Origin: Sporomusa acidovorans
GTDB taxonomy: Bacteria; Bacillota; Negativicutes; Sporomusales; Sporomusaceae
Direction of reading: 5' to 3'
DNA length: 64,000 bases
NCBI RefSeq assembly: GCF_900101845.1
Contig: NZ_FNAM01000012.1
Coordinates: 62,001-126,000, forward strand
Part shown: positions 18,601-25,505 of the stretch, in pieces
How positions within the stretch are numbered: the stretch's first letter is position 1
Layout of the letters: each line of letters opens with the position of its first letter
Notes under the pieces: model-generated
The model's input: only the letters and a program-made list of their open reading frames with translations
Told to the model about the DNA's origin: nothing
Database searches by the model: none
Made by a program: the position numbers and the translations under genes

Positions 18601-19987
18601 TCTGCCTACTCCTGCCATGATTGAAACGGCAAGGCAAGACAAAAGAGACAATGATGTCAAGCTGACAGCGGCAGACAAGGCCGTCCATGATCTTGAGCTC
18701 AGAATAAACTCGGCCGAGGTAAGACTTGACGGGATACTAAAAGATATTCCGCCTGATACGGTCTATGAACTGCCTGTTTACGATAGTCAAGTCCGTTATC
18801 AACAGGAAATAGCTACAATGGAAGCGCTGATAAAAAGCTATGACCGGGAGGTTGCCGAAGCCTGCGCAGAACTTGAACAAATAAAACGGAAAATAGACAA
18901 ATTGATAGTTCAGGCTGATTACTACGACGGCTTCATTGGGCGGGAGAAGATTGAGGATGCCGGAGCCATAGCGGCAGATATTAAGGAGTTCCGCGCGTTC
19001 GAAGACGAGTTTTACAAACTCAGAGATACTATCACAGGCCAATGTGACAGGTGGGATAACAGACTTAAAGCCATTGGCGAGGAAACGGCCAATTTTGTCA
19101 TTCGTGAGCCTTTAGAAGTACTGGCGGGAATTAGCCGGCCGCTAAGCGCAAAGGAATGTGAGGCCAGACAAGCAGCCTTTAGCGAATATATTGCCAGCCT
19201 TGATCAGCAGATGCAGAAAATCAATCATGACATAATACAGCTGGAAAGCTACCAGCAAGACTTTATCCGCCGCTGTGTTCAGCGGGCTGAACTGGTACTA
19301 AGCCACTTAAGAAAACTTGAAGCACTGTCACGGATTGAAGTCTATGGCCGGCGGATTAACATGATTGAGCTTAGGTTAAATGAGTTTGATGACAAAGACA
19401 AGTTTCTCCGGATGAAAGCGCACATTAACGGCATTGTCCAGGAGATCGGCGAAGAAGGTGCGGTCGACCGCAAACGCATAAGTGCTAAACTTGCGATCAA
19501 AGAACTGCTGGCCCAGATAACCGACATGGAGAAGGCCGCTGTAAGGCTGTACAAGATTGAGAACATCCCGGAAAACTCCAAGTTCTACCGCTGGGAAAAT
19601 GCTATCGGCTCAGAAGGCCAAAACAATTCGCTGTACTTTATCTTTGCCGCCTGCCTGATATCCTTTATCAGAATGCTGTCTATTGCCAACTCCTCGGTAA
19701 AATCCAAAAAGGTTATCATCGCTGATAATCCTTTTGGTGCAACCTCTGCCGTCTATCTTTGGGATCCAATGTTTAAGATAATGAAACAGAATGATGTTCA
19801 ACTCATTGCCCCCGGCCATCGAATTCCAAGAGAGATCACCTCCCGGTTTGGGGTAAGTTATCTATTAAATCAAGATGTCCTTGAGGATGGCAGGCTGCGA
19901 GTGGTAGTAAAGGACGTGCGGGCCGAAGAGAGCGAAGAGGTCATTAGATATGTGGAGCCGGAGCAGCTTTCCATGTTTTTAACGTAA
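15596..19987 (+). CDS. jetC: Wadjet JetC, SMC-family ATPase
   Basis: This 1463-residue SMC-like protein starts at ATG 15596 (binding site GGAGG in the end of jetB). The Walker A loop is LENGGGKSLLLL near residues 38-48, preceded by the SMC beta-strand region IRLVNVHFNNA. Two long coiled-coil arms flank a hinge in the middle third (around YVPNEELLALADKL to SFAEL). The C-terminal head has SEGQNNSLYF as the signature-like segment and a Walker B strand VIIADNPFG near residue 1376. The residue after the Walker B aspartate is N, not the glutamate of canonical SMC/MukB; DNPFG is known from some SbcC/MukB-like lineages. JetC homologues extrude DNA loops to find small circular DNA for JetD to cut. A terminator follows 40 nt downstream. 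Confidence 0.88.
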   Translation: MPHINSIRLVNVHFNNATQFYEDFRMELGGKNTTYDLENGGGKSLLLLMLLQTVLPKTNLRREKPVSLIFQGGKDRTSHAAVEWLLEEGSDYKYLLTGFSARKRKGAGETTVANEEEEHLQAGDIEHLNWCVFYNNNSITGIKSAPLSLGQSGRKVYASFEDIRKYIGQMKQKGLPAETFDKIEQYQRYISAHGLIAAEWNIIRGINSGENNIESYFRQDATSRKLIENQFVRIIEDMEALNKGGKQGSESSLLADTLIEIRSRLNEYLKLKGHMAEYEKIKEHFSEFGRKNSELLEIFSEYEAYKQEAFAIRKLIADKLRGLEQEQTAALTRYDYNTKSSNEGKDLKRLLEAGLVNYEKTRLGDEHAQLQAGREKVANRQIELKAQLDRLLTLEGYGAFRTDARKVREIATRLEWLKSSADKQMDEYRGAGGRLRFLTDKKLGELDRSHQDLIIAKNKLKGEQEEAGQRKVEAEKQEAVLKSDIASLETQEKTVAQKQQELNEFFLRRGETDALLFTDKSLAETEETLITYSQETESIAREIKTLADRLQTLALEDVRLKSEITSRLKTRDQQEKWLKSCQTERARLEERAAAFENETLGEYQESLMRLTEAERLAKLEKEIEAGRLRQKKQLSVARGYYVPNEELLALADKLSAKCEFVQAGIDWLARLSHEEKDELLNKLPYLPFAVIVDRLSFEKLKSGRLKTDFASDYPVPIVNIETIRQPQAKEQAEEIYYIVSFAELVLESERYEEYLHSLETAITAADNEALVIGTRIKELAAALSELATFFAQYPVDKIEAAQKIVEQLTAETAELQKERTTISSEKAKCSKRTQLLEAESESLGKLIADAQLKREKLELLMQTAASLTGIRNNLTAKHNEYKTVFSNLTAINTAIAELSQRYTALEREFEALLPEFFELKKAVERLAGFTPVENTFSLSQAEADYNAMHQAVSGRAAEENDLRSQQAACLNRLDDLRKRIKRDYGGDLDEVAQREENGVQISLPTPAMIETARQDKRDNDVKLTAADKAVHDLELRINSAEVRLDGILKDIPPDTVYELPVYDSQVRYQQEIATMEALIKSYDREVAEACAELEQIKRKIDKLIVQADYYDGFIGREKIEDAGAIAADIKEFRAFEDEFYKLRDTITGQCDRWDNRLKAIGEETANFVIREPLEVLAGISRPLSAKECEARQAAFSEYIASLDQQMQKINHDIIQLESYQQDFIRRCVQRAELVLSHLRKLEALSRIEVYGRRINMIELRLNEFDDKDKFLRMKAHINGIVQEIGEEGAVDRKRISAKLAIKELLAQITDMEKAAVRLYKIENIPENSKFYRWENAIGSEGQNNSLYFIFAACLISFIRMLSIANSSVKSKKVIIADNPFGATSAVYLWDPMFKIMKQNDVQLIAPGHRIPREITSRFGVSYLLNQDVLEDGRLRVVVKDVRAEESEEVIRYVEPEQLSMFLT

Positions 19988-20027
19988 ACATTGTCGTATC
20001 TAAAGTAAGGATAGCAACACGGATTAA

Positions 20028-20068
20028 GGCCGGAGAATTGCCCTAGTGGGTGATTCTTTGGCTTTTTG
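20028..20068 (+). terminator. Terminator of the Wadjet operon
   Basis: GAATTGCCC-TAGT-GGGTGATTC (with two G-T pairs), extended by GGC/GCC pairs, is followed by GGCTTTTTG. It lies just after the jetC stop. Confidence 0.55.
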
Positions 20069-20089
20069 TGTGAACAGATACCCCATGCT

Positions 20090-20212
20090 ATGCATGTGGT
20101 TCCAAAGAGCTTTGCCCCAAAATACAGGAAACAAGCGATATACGAAAAGTTTTTCATAGTGGGAGAGAGTAAATGGAAAAATATTCTAGAAGAATACAAG
20201 GGACGGGGTTAA
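20090..20212 (+). pseudogene. Possible IS200-type transposase fragment
   Basis: The 40-codon frame contains SFAPKYRKQAIYEK, which resembles the FAPKYRxxxIYxK stretch near the N-terminus of IS200-type Y1 transposases, then diverges. There is no HUH motif and no binding site. If real, it is a small leftover of an insertion behind the Wadjet operon. Confidence 0.3.
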
Positions 20213-20250
20213 TAGCAACTTGAATTATTCCATTACCACAGTGTATCTAC

Positions 20251-20300
20251 TTGAATGTTTGACACAATAAATGATATAATAATGTCATAATTGAGACATT
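20251..20300 (+). promoter_or_regulatory. Promoter and operator of the toxin-antitoxin operon
   Basis: TTGAAT (20251-20256), an 18-nt spacer and TATAAT (20275-20280) form a promoter. Directly after it AATGTC (20281) and GACATT (20295-20300) form a dyad, suited to binding by the Phd-type antitoxin for autorepression. Confidence 0.55.
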
Positions 20301-20317
20301 ATTTGGAGGGTTTTGTT

Positions 20318-20593
20318 ATGGGAGTTCCTGTTGTAAAGCCGATCAAAGAATTACGTGATACAAAGACCATCGCCGCCATTTGTAATGAACAGGGGAGGCC
20401 GGTCATTATTACAAATAATGGACGGACGCAGCTTGTTATTATTAGTGAAGCTCAATTTGAAGAGTATGAGAATATGAAGGCAAGACTTGATTTGTACGAG
20501 AAGTTAGCGGAAGCGGAAGCTGAGGCGAATACGGGATTTGAAGGACATCGCCTATCCGACGTAGCAAAAAATCTAATGGCAGATTTAAATTGA
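20318..20593 (+). CDS. Phd/YefM-type antitoxin
   Basis: From ATG 20318 (TTGGAGGG 7 nt upstream) the protein has 91 residues. The N-terminal half is a Phd/YefM DNA-binding domain: VVKPIKELRDTKTIAAIC, then RPVIITNNGRTQLVIISEAQ, where the G-R-x-x-x-V-I-x-S core is typical. The C-terminal half is acidic and helical and would wrap the toxin (YEKLAEAEAEANTGFEGHRL). Two bases separate its stop from the toxin start, a normal antitoxin-first operon. An earlier ATG at 20291 lacks a binding site and overlaps the operator. Confidence 0.85.
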   Translation: MGVPVVKPIKELRDTKTIAAICNEQGRPVIITNNGRTQLVIISEAQFEEYENMKARLDLYEKLAEAEAEANTGFEGHRLSDVAKNLMADLN

Positions 20594-20594
20594 T

Positions 20595-20924
20595 ATGACG
20601 ATGGTTCCCTTTGTGATCAAACTGTTGACACCTGCACGGCAGGATTTATATGAAATCAAGCAATTTATTCAGCAAGATCGCCCGCTTACAGCCAGGCGGG
20701 TTATGGAAAAAATTCTTCAGGACATCATGACGCTAGAAACATTGCCAGAGGCCGGTTCAGTGGTTTATGACAAGCGGCTGCAGATGATGGGATATCGATA
20801 TTGGCCTGTGCTTGACGGCAAGTACATTGCTTTTTACGTAATTTACAAAAGTCAAAGGCTTGTACAAATACGGCGCATTTTGTCTGCAAGACAGGATTAT
20901 TTGCCGATTTTGCGCGGAAAGTAG
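20595..20924 (+). CDS. RelE/ParE-family toxin
   Basis: The 109-residue protein has the RelE/ParE plasmid-stabilisation fold: LLTPARQDLYEIKQFIQQD at the start, a helical pair (ARRVMEKILQDIMTLETLPE), GYRYWPVLDGKYIAFYVIYK for the central strands, and a closing RRILSARQDYLPIL. The R-R-I-L-x-A-R-Q-D-Y pattern is typical. RelE members cleave mRNA in the ribosome, ParE members poison gyrase; sequence alone does not settle which. It is translated right after its antitoxin and sits beside the Wadjet operon, consistent with an island of defence and addiction genes. Confidence 0.85.
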   Translation: MTMVPFVIKLLTPARQDLYEIKQFIQQDRPLTARRVMEKILQDIMTLETLPEAGSVVYDKRLQMMGYRYWPVLDGKYIAFYVIYKSQRLVQIRRILSARQDYLPILRGK

Positions 20925-20935
20925 TTGTAAGAAAT

Positions 20936-21186
20936 ATGAAAGAAATAGCGCATGTCAGACAGGTTCAGGCTTGCGATGACTATGTTCTGCATATTACGTT
21001 TAACAATGGAGTAACGAAGTTGTATGATCTAAAGCCTAAATTGAATGATGAACGCTTTAGCATTTTACGCGATAGAGGTTTTTTTAAGCCGTGCAGGTTG
21101 ACGGCGGGGGATTCGGAATTAGTTGGAACGATGATGTCGACATGAGCGAGAATGAGCTTTGGACTAAAGGCAAAGAAATGAATTAG
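20936..21186 (+). pseudogene. DUF2442 protein, frameshifted
   Basis: The first frame (ATG 20936) reads VRQVQACDDYVLHITFNNGV and TKLYDLKPKLNDERF, the usual DUF2442 beginning, up to RGFFK. The conserved ending then continues in another frame from 21088, VQVDGGGFGISWNDDVDMSE, to a stop at 21184-21186. One missing base near AAGCC (21086-21090) explains the break. The nominal first frame ends at 21145 with unrelated residues. DUF2442 genes often sit beside DUF4160 or toxin genes; function is unknown. The gene lies 11 nt after the toxin, so it was probably third in that operon. Confidence 0.7.
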
Positions 21187-21269
21187 TCAAATTCCAGATT
21201 GTGGAATAGGATATGGGATTTGCAGGGGCACGGATCGCCACCACCACTCAAATCTGGAAATGAATTGAA

Positions 21270-21292
21270 CCCGCGAATTTCGCGGGTTTTTT
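21270..21292 (+). terminator. Terminator after the toxin-antitoxin operon
   Basis: CCCGCG (21270-21275) and CGCGGG (21281-21286) flank AATTT and are followed by six T. A nearly identical sequence, including the trailing TTGCTGT, occurs at 45153. Confidence 0.8.
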
Positions 21293-21380
21293 GCTGTAAT
21301 TTTTGAAAGGTTGAGGATAGCACTACCAAGTAAAATAATTTTACTTAAAATATATATTCCGCATTAAAGAATATTGCGGC

Positions 21381-21456
21381 GCAGGCGGGTGGTGCATTGA
21401 CAACGCTCCACCACTGGCGTTTGACTTCCGCTTTTGCCAACACACCACCCGCCTGC
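21381..21456. repeat. 14-bp perfect inverted repeat around a structured loop
   Basis: GCAGGCGGGTGGTG (21381-21394) and CACCACCCGCCTGC (21443-21456) are perfect complements. The 48-nt interior holds a smaller stem, AACGC/GCGTT. There is no reading frame and no T run. Candidates are a small structured RNA or the ends of a miniature element; no direct repeats were noticed at its flanks. Confidence 0.55.
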
Positions 21457-21591
21457 ACAAATCTTTAGCACGTTGTATATAGTAAATTTTTCGCCTACAA
21501 AAATGGACGTTTTATCTGTCGCAAAATCGTTCAACTCTTCATAGATTATAGTGTACCACTTACTCTATGCAATAAGGAGGCCAGCTAGCTT

Positions 21592-21711
21592 ATGGGTTTT
21601 GGTGGATTCGGTGGCTGTGGAGGTCGAGGAGGTTTCAGTTGGATCATAATAATCATTATTATTATCTTACTGTTCTGTTGCTTTGAAGATGATTTTAGCC
21701 CGACCTGTTAA
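21592..21711 (+). CDS. Small glycine-rich single-span membrane protein (39 aa)
   Basis: The frame begins with ATG 21592, 11 nt after a perfect AAGGAGG site. It encodes a glycine-rich head (MGFGGFGGCGGRGGFSW), one very hydrophobic helix of eight consecutive isoleucines followed by LLF, then a short acidic tail ending in C. The layout recalls the YjcZ-like small glycine-rich membrane proteins of Firmicutes, whose role is unclear. The strong binding site and membrane-protein logic support a real gene despite its size. A hairpin at 21757-21792 follows. Confidence 0.6.
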   Translation: MGFGGFGGCGGRGGFSWIIIIIIIILLFCCFEDDFSPTC

Positions 21712-21756
21712 GTAATTTTACTTAAAGCCAAATCACAACGAGATATTAAGAAACAC

Positions 21757-21792
21757 AGAATGAGGCATTACATAACAAGGATGCCTCATTCT
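21757..21792 (+). terminator. Hairpin terminator after the small membrane protein
   Basis: AGAATGAGGCAT (21757-21768) and ATGCCTCATTCT (21781-21792) make a perfect 12-bp stem with a 12-nt loop; the T tract after it is weak. Confidence 0.6.
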
Positions 21793-22190
21793 ATGTTTAA
21801 ATTTAGTCAGCTATCTTATTTGATAAAAACGGTAATTTAATCAATTCATATAAATTATATTGTATCAAGATTATTTGTCTACTTTCCCCAGTGATTGTGT
21901 TGCTGGGTGTTTTTTTGTTGTTCGGATGAGCGACTTTTCAAGGAAGCAAAGGGACGTTCTTTTTGCTTCCTAAGAAGGTCTGATTATTGCATATGATAAT
22001 AATTTATTGTTAATTTATAAGATAGACAGGTATTTTCAATTTTTTGTCAAAAAATTTATTAAGTGTGTAATGGTGGATATAAATACATGTTGCTTAATTA
22101 AATTGTAAAATAAGCTGGGACCAAAGTAATGTCGACGCTGCGTGAGTATGGTTTGTAATTGAAGCAATTATCATCAATGGGGGTGTAAGC
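21793..22190. other. Intergenic upstream of the dGTPase gene
   Basis: AT-rich. It contains a 10-bp hairpin, AGGAAGCAAA (21941-21950) with TTTGCTTCCT (21962-21971). No gene is seen. The dGTPase promoter should lie in the last 200 nt, but no single box pair stands out. Confidence 0.4.
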
Positions 22191-23420
22191 GTGAAAAAGG
22201 CTTTGTTCGCCAAAGTTGGTGCTCATGAAGGAAATCCAAAATGGAAAGCAAGTATTAGCAGAGTAACTCCAATTTATAAGAGAACGGATGATATTCGTAG
22301 TGAATTTGCACGGGATTACAATCGTATTCTACATAGCAATGCGTATAGGCGGCTTAAGCATAAAACACAAGTGTTTTTCGCTACTAGCAATGATCATATT
22401 TGCACTCGAATAGAGCATGTGAATCACGTAGCCTCTGTTAGTTATACAATAGCCAACTATCTTGGTTTAAATACTGAACTGACAAACGCTATTGCGCTAG
22501 GACATGATTTGGGGCATACGCCTTTTGGACATGCTGGTGAAGAATTTATAAAAGGAATATTACAAAATGAAATAGGAGAGACATTCTGGCATGAGCGCAA
22601 TAGTTTGCGCTTTGTAGATAAATGTGAGACGCTTCCCGACAATGAGGGAAGGGAACGTAATCTTAATTTAACGTATGCAGTTCGAGATGGCATAGTATGC
22701 CACTGCGGGGAGGTAGATGAGAATTCAATTTTTCCTAGAGAAGAGGCTTGTGATTTATATTCTGTGCAGAAGGCCGGTCAGTGCGCCCCTTTCACATGGG
22801 AAGGCTGTATAGTTAAAATTTCTGACAAGATAGCTTATATAGGACGAGACATTGAGGATGCACTCTTGCTCAAAATATTATCAGTAAGTGAATTAAAAAA
22901 GGAATTAACTAAAATAAGTCGCGAATTTGCAGATGCCAAGGCCAGCGAAATCAATAATACGATTCTAATGCATGACTTTATTATCGATTTGTGCCGGACA
23001 AGTTCTCCTGAGAAGGGCATTGCTTTTTCGCCTAAATATCTTGAGTTGATCAATACATTGAAAAACTTTAATTCTCAATATATTTATTGCCATGAAAGAC
23101 TTGCTAATTATAAACGTTTAGCAAATTTGATAATTGAATGTATATACCAGACGCTCCTCAAAGCTTACTCTGGTAAGGATACAATTAATGAATTAAATAA
23201 ATATCGTGAAATTTATCCAAGTTTAGTGAACAATTTTTGCGAATGGCTAGTTAAATACTCTGACACTGAAAACCGGGAAATGAAGGGGAGTAAATATCGG
23301 AATGAGATTTTATACCACCTTGAAAATCGTAAGGACTATATTCAAGCGATCATAGATTATATATCCGGTATGACCGACAACTTTGCAATCAAAATCTTTA
23401 ACGAAATTACTACATTTTGA
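22191..23420 (+). CDS. dgt: Deoxyguanosinetriphosphate triphosphohydrolase-like HD protein
   Basis: The 409-residue protein has the dGTPase/SAMHD1-type HD fold: an N-terminal RSEFARDYNRILHSNAYRRL, HKTQVF, then the metal ligands H and HD in RIEHVNHVASVSY and ALGHDLGHTPFGHAG, and a later KISDKIAYIGRDIEDA that gives the last aspartate. These enzymes split dNTPs into deoxynucleoside and triphosphate and can starve phage of DNA precursors. Start GTG 22191 is supported by GGGGGTG upstream. Only 9 nt separate it from the YfbR-like gene, so the two are co-transcribed. It stands in an island with Wadjet and a toxin-antitoxin system, making an antiviral role plausible; housekeeping dNTP control is the alternative. 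Confidence 0.88.
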   Translation: MKKALFAKVGAHEGNPKWKASISRVTPIYKRTDDIRSEFARDYNRILHSNAYRRLKHKTQVFFATSNDHICTRIEHVNHVASVSYTIANYLGLNTELTNAIALGHDLGHTPFGHAGEEFIKGILQNEIGETFWHERNSLRFVDKCETLPDNEGRERNLNLTYAVRDGIVCHCGEVDENSIFPREEACDLYSVQKAGQCAPFTWEGCIVKISDKIAYIGRDIEDALLLKILSVSELKKELTKISREFADAKASEINNTILMHDFIIDLCRTSSPEKGIAFSPKYLELINTLKNFNSQYIYCHERLANYKRLANLIIECIYQTLLKAYSGKDTINELNKYREIYPSLVNNFCEWLVKYSDTENREMKGSKYRNEILYHLENRKDYIQAIIDYISGMTDNFAIKIFNEITTF

Positions 23421-23429
23421 GGTGCTACT

Positions 23430-24014
23430 ATGAGTCATTTTTTCGCTTTTCTAGCCCGCATGAAATTTATTCAGCGTTGGGGGTTAATGCGCAATACTTT
23501 TACTGAGAATATTCAGGAACATAGTCTGCAAGTAGCTATGATAGCACATGGTCTGGCTGTAATTCGCAATACATATTTTGAAGGGAAACTTGATGCTGGA
23601 AAAGCAGCTCTAATGGGGATGTACCATGAGGTTTCAGAAGTTTTTACAGGTGATTTACCAACTCCGGTAAAATATTTTAATCCCAAAATTAAAGCTGTCT
23701 ATAAGGATATTGAAAATATGTCACAAATGAAAATATATAATATGCTGCCACATGAATTGAAAAATTCCTACCTAGGCTTATTAGCGAGGCAAGATGAGGA
23801 TCGGGAATTATGGCAAATTGTTAAAGCTGCAGATAAAATTAGCGCATATCTAAAATGTGCTGAGGAACTTAAGGCTGGTAACCAGGAGTTCTCGGTTGCA
23901 TACAAAAGTATTAAGCAAGAACTGGATAATAATAAGTTACCCGAGGTTAAATATTTTATGGAAGTATTTGCGCCAAGTTTCTCTTTATCCTTGGACGAGT
24001 TAAACAACCTTTAA
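23430..24014 (+). CDS. YfbR-like 5'-deoxynucleotidase (HD domain)
   Basis: The 194-residue protein matches YfbR in length and motifs. It starts SHFFAFLARMKFIQRWGLMR, has the metal-binding NIQEHSLQVAMIAHGLA, then MGMYHEVSEVFTGDLPTPVKYF (H-E-x-x-E and G-D-x-P-x-P, both diagnostic), and VKAADKISAYLKCAEE for the last aspartate. YfbR removes phosphate from deoxynucleoside 5'-monophosphates. Next to a dGTPase it would complete the loss of deoxynucleotides from the pool. A GAGGTG site precedes ATG 23430. No other gene follows before a group II intron fragment. Confidence 0.9.
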   Translation: MSHFFAFLARMKFIQRWGLMRNTFTENIQEHSLQVAMIAHGLAVIRNTYFEGKLDAGKAALMGMYHEVSEVFTGDLPTPVKYFNPKIKAVYKDIENMSQMKIYNMLPHELKNSYLGLLARQDEDRELWQIVKAADKISAYLKCAEELKAGNQEFSVAYKSIKQELDNNKLPEVKYFMEVFAPSFSLSLDELNNL

Positions 24015-24114
24015 GGATAGAGGAAGACAATGTGATTTTATTGCAAAAAAGTTGCAACTGATAAATAGCTTATCTAAGCTATGAGAGGAAAGGGGAAGCA
24101 AAAAAGAATGTCCC

Positions 24115-24345
24115 GTGCGCCAAGAAGCGCGCGGATTATAGCGGGTGGGAACCCCGCCTGAGAAGGCATGGCCAGCCACTCTGTATAATGTCTGTGGAGG
24201 GAAGGGCGTAACATAGCAGTGCCCTTGAAAAGGGAAACAATGCTGCACTGGAGGCAGAGAGAACTTTGGAAACAAAACAAACAAGGATAGCCAAACTAGC
24301 AAACTATGGCTAGACGCGAATGCTGCTACGAAGAGCCGGATGGTA
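24115..24345 (+). mobile_element. Group II intron fragment (5' part only)
   Basis: The stretch starts GTGCGCCAAGAAGCGCG, the usual GUGCG intron 5' end, then AGCGGGTGGGAACCCCGCC (a domain I hairpin), CTGTATAAT, GGAGGGAAGGG, AATGCTGCACTGGAGGCAGA, and ACGAAGAGCCGGATG, all commonly seen in that order ahead of bacterial intron reverse transcriptase genes. The sequence then breaks off; no reverse transcriptase and no domain VI/3' end follow. It is therefore a dead remnant. The match is from memory of family sequences, not an alignment. Confidence 0.5.
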
Positions 24346-24644
24346 GTTTATGGCGTTTTCCCAATCCTGCACCACTGCTTCCCATGATTGTTCCGGTGAA
24401 AATGGAGATACTTGATTCGATTTCAGCATACAGATTAAGAAAAAGAGCAATCGACCATTATTGAGGTCCATTGCTTTTTTCTTGTCTCTGGATAGAAGCA
24501 TCACCCCGTTTAAAGCTGAAAAAATTATAGGAATGCATTGCCAAAAACAAGAATAAGTGATAAAATTCAAACACGGGACATTGTTAAACAACGTATAATT
24601 ATAATCTTAGTACAAAATAATACTTAGTTCAACGAGGTGCGAAA
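24346..24644. other. Intergenic, no supported gene
   Basis: A reverse open frame spans most of this stretch, with residues such as WEAVVQDWENAINYHPALRS near its end. It has no binding site and no recognised domain, and I do not call it. The promoter of the following TetR gene should lie at its right end (TAATACTTAG and nearby AT-rich boxes). Confidence 0.35.
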
Positions 24645-25277
24645 ATGACTATCAATAAAACTCTTGGCGAAACCCGGATGGAAAGAAAAAAAGCCGAAAT
24701 GAAACAGAAAATTATTACGGTGGCAATGACCCTATTTAAAGCCCAGGGAGTCGACGCAACTACCATGGAGCAAATCGCAGCGGAGGTAGACATTGCCAAG
24801 GGGACGCTATATAATTACTTCCCTGTCAAGGAGGCCATCATTGACGAATACATCAAACAAACTTTCCGGGATAAAAATGCCGACAGAGTCTGGCAGCTTG
24901 AAAAACTGCCAGACACCCGCACGCGCATGACTGCAATTTTCAGCGAATTAATCGGAGGAGTGCAGTCGCAAAAAGATATCTTCGAAAAGTATGTTATCTA
25001 CCGGATGCAGAGTATGGCTTCCTTCCACCAGGAGGACAGCGAAAAAAGTGGTTTTTACCTGGTGGCTACCGAAATCATCAGGCTTGGGCAAAAAAGTGGC
25101 GAAATCAGAGATGATCTGCCACTGTATATACTGGTGGAACTGTTCGAATTTGCCTTTATTGAAGTAGTAAAGCAATGTTACCTGGAAACAGAAACGTTCA
25201 ACGCCCAAGAGGCTATTGAGCAGTGTGTCGATCTCTGTATTCATGGAGCCGGACGGAAAGCCACTGAACAAATCTGA
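24645..25277 (+). CDS. TetR/AcrR-family transcriptional regulator
   Basis: The 210-residue protein has the TetR N-terminal helix-turn-helix at about residues 22-68: IITVAMTLFKAQGVDATTME, QIAAEVDIAKGTLYNYFPVKE. The rest is a helical ligand and dimer domain without a recognised ligand signature. GAGGTG precedes the ATG by 7 nt. TetR proteins usually repress an adjacent efflux or enzyme gene. Here the next gene is a broken short frame and then an alpha/beta hydrolase, so its original target may be partly lost. Confidence 0.88.
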   Translation: MTINKTLGETRMERKKAEMKQKIITVAMTLFKAQGVDATTMEQIAAEVDIAKGTLYNYFPVKEAIIDEYIKQTFRDKNADRVWQLEKLPDTRTRMTAIFSELIGGVQSQKDIFEKYVIYRMQSMASFHQEDSEKSGFYLVATEIIRLGQKSGEIRDDLPLYILVELFEFAFIEVVKQCYLETETFNAQEAIEQCVDLCIHGAGRKATEQI

Positions 25278-25325
25278 TACGGGCGGGCATTGTAACAGTC
25301 AGCTACTTTGTAGGGAGGTTTACTT

Positions 25326-25488
25326 ATGACTGATCAGCAACCAATATCAGGTTACAACCCCGTCGCCGGATCTTTTTGCTGATACTATTGACCAGATCGA
25401 TATTATGGAAGTGATCAAAACCGGACAAGAGGAAATCGTCCGCAGAAAAAAAGAATACCTGGAAAAGGCCGGCAAGGCCAAAGGGTGA
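25326..25488 (+). pseudogene. Short frameshifted gene remnant behind the TetR gene
   Basis: An ATG with a good site (GGGAGG) at 25326 opens a frame (MTDQQPISGYNP) that stops after 18 codons. A second frame continues as SPDLFADTIDQIDIMEVIKT and GQEEIVRRKKEYLEKAGKAKG to 25488. Together they suggest a small or C-terminal coding segment broken by one indel. The family is not recognised. Its stop overlaps the next candidate start, so it belonged to the same operon. Confidence 0.4.
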
Positions 25489-25505
25489 ATAGAGGGGGAA
25501 TAGTT

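Noticed and set aside
24310-24591. Reverse 93-codon frame before the TetR gene, possible transposase end
   Set aside because: The tryptophan-rich end looked transposase-like, but there is no catalytic motif, no start signal and no flanking repeat.
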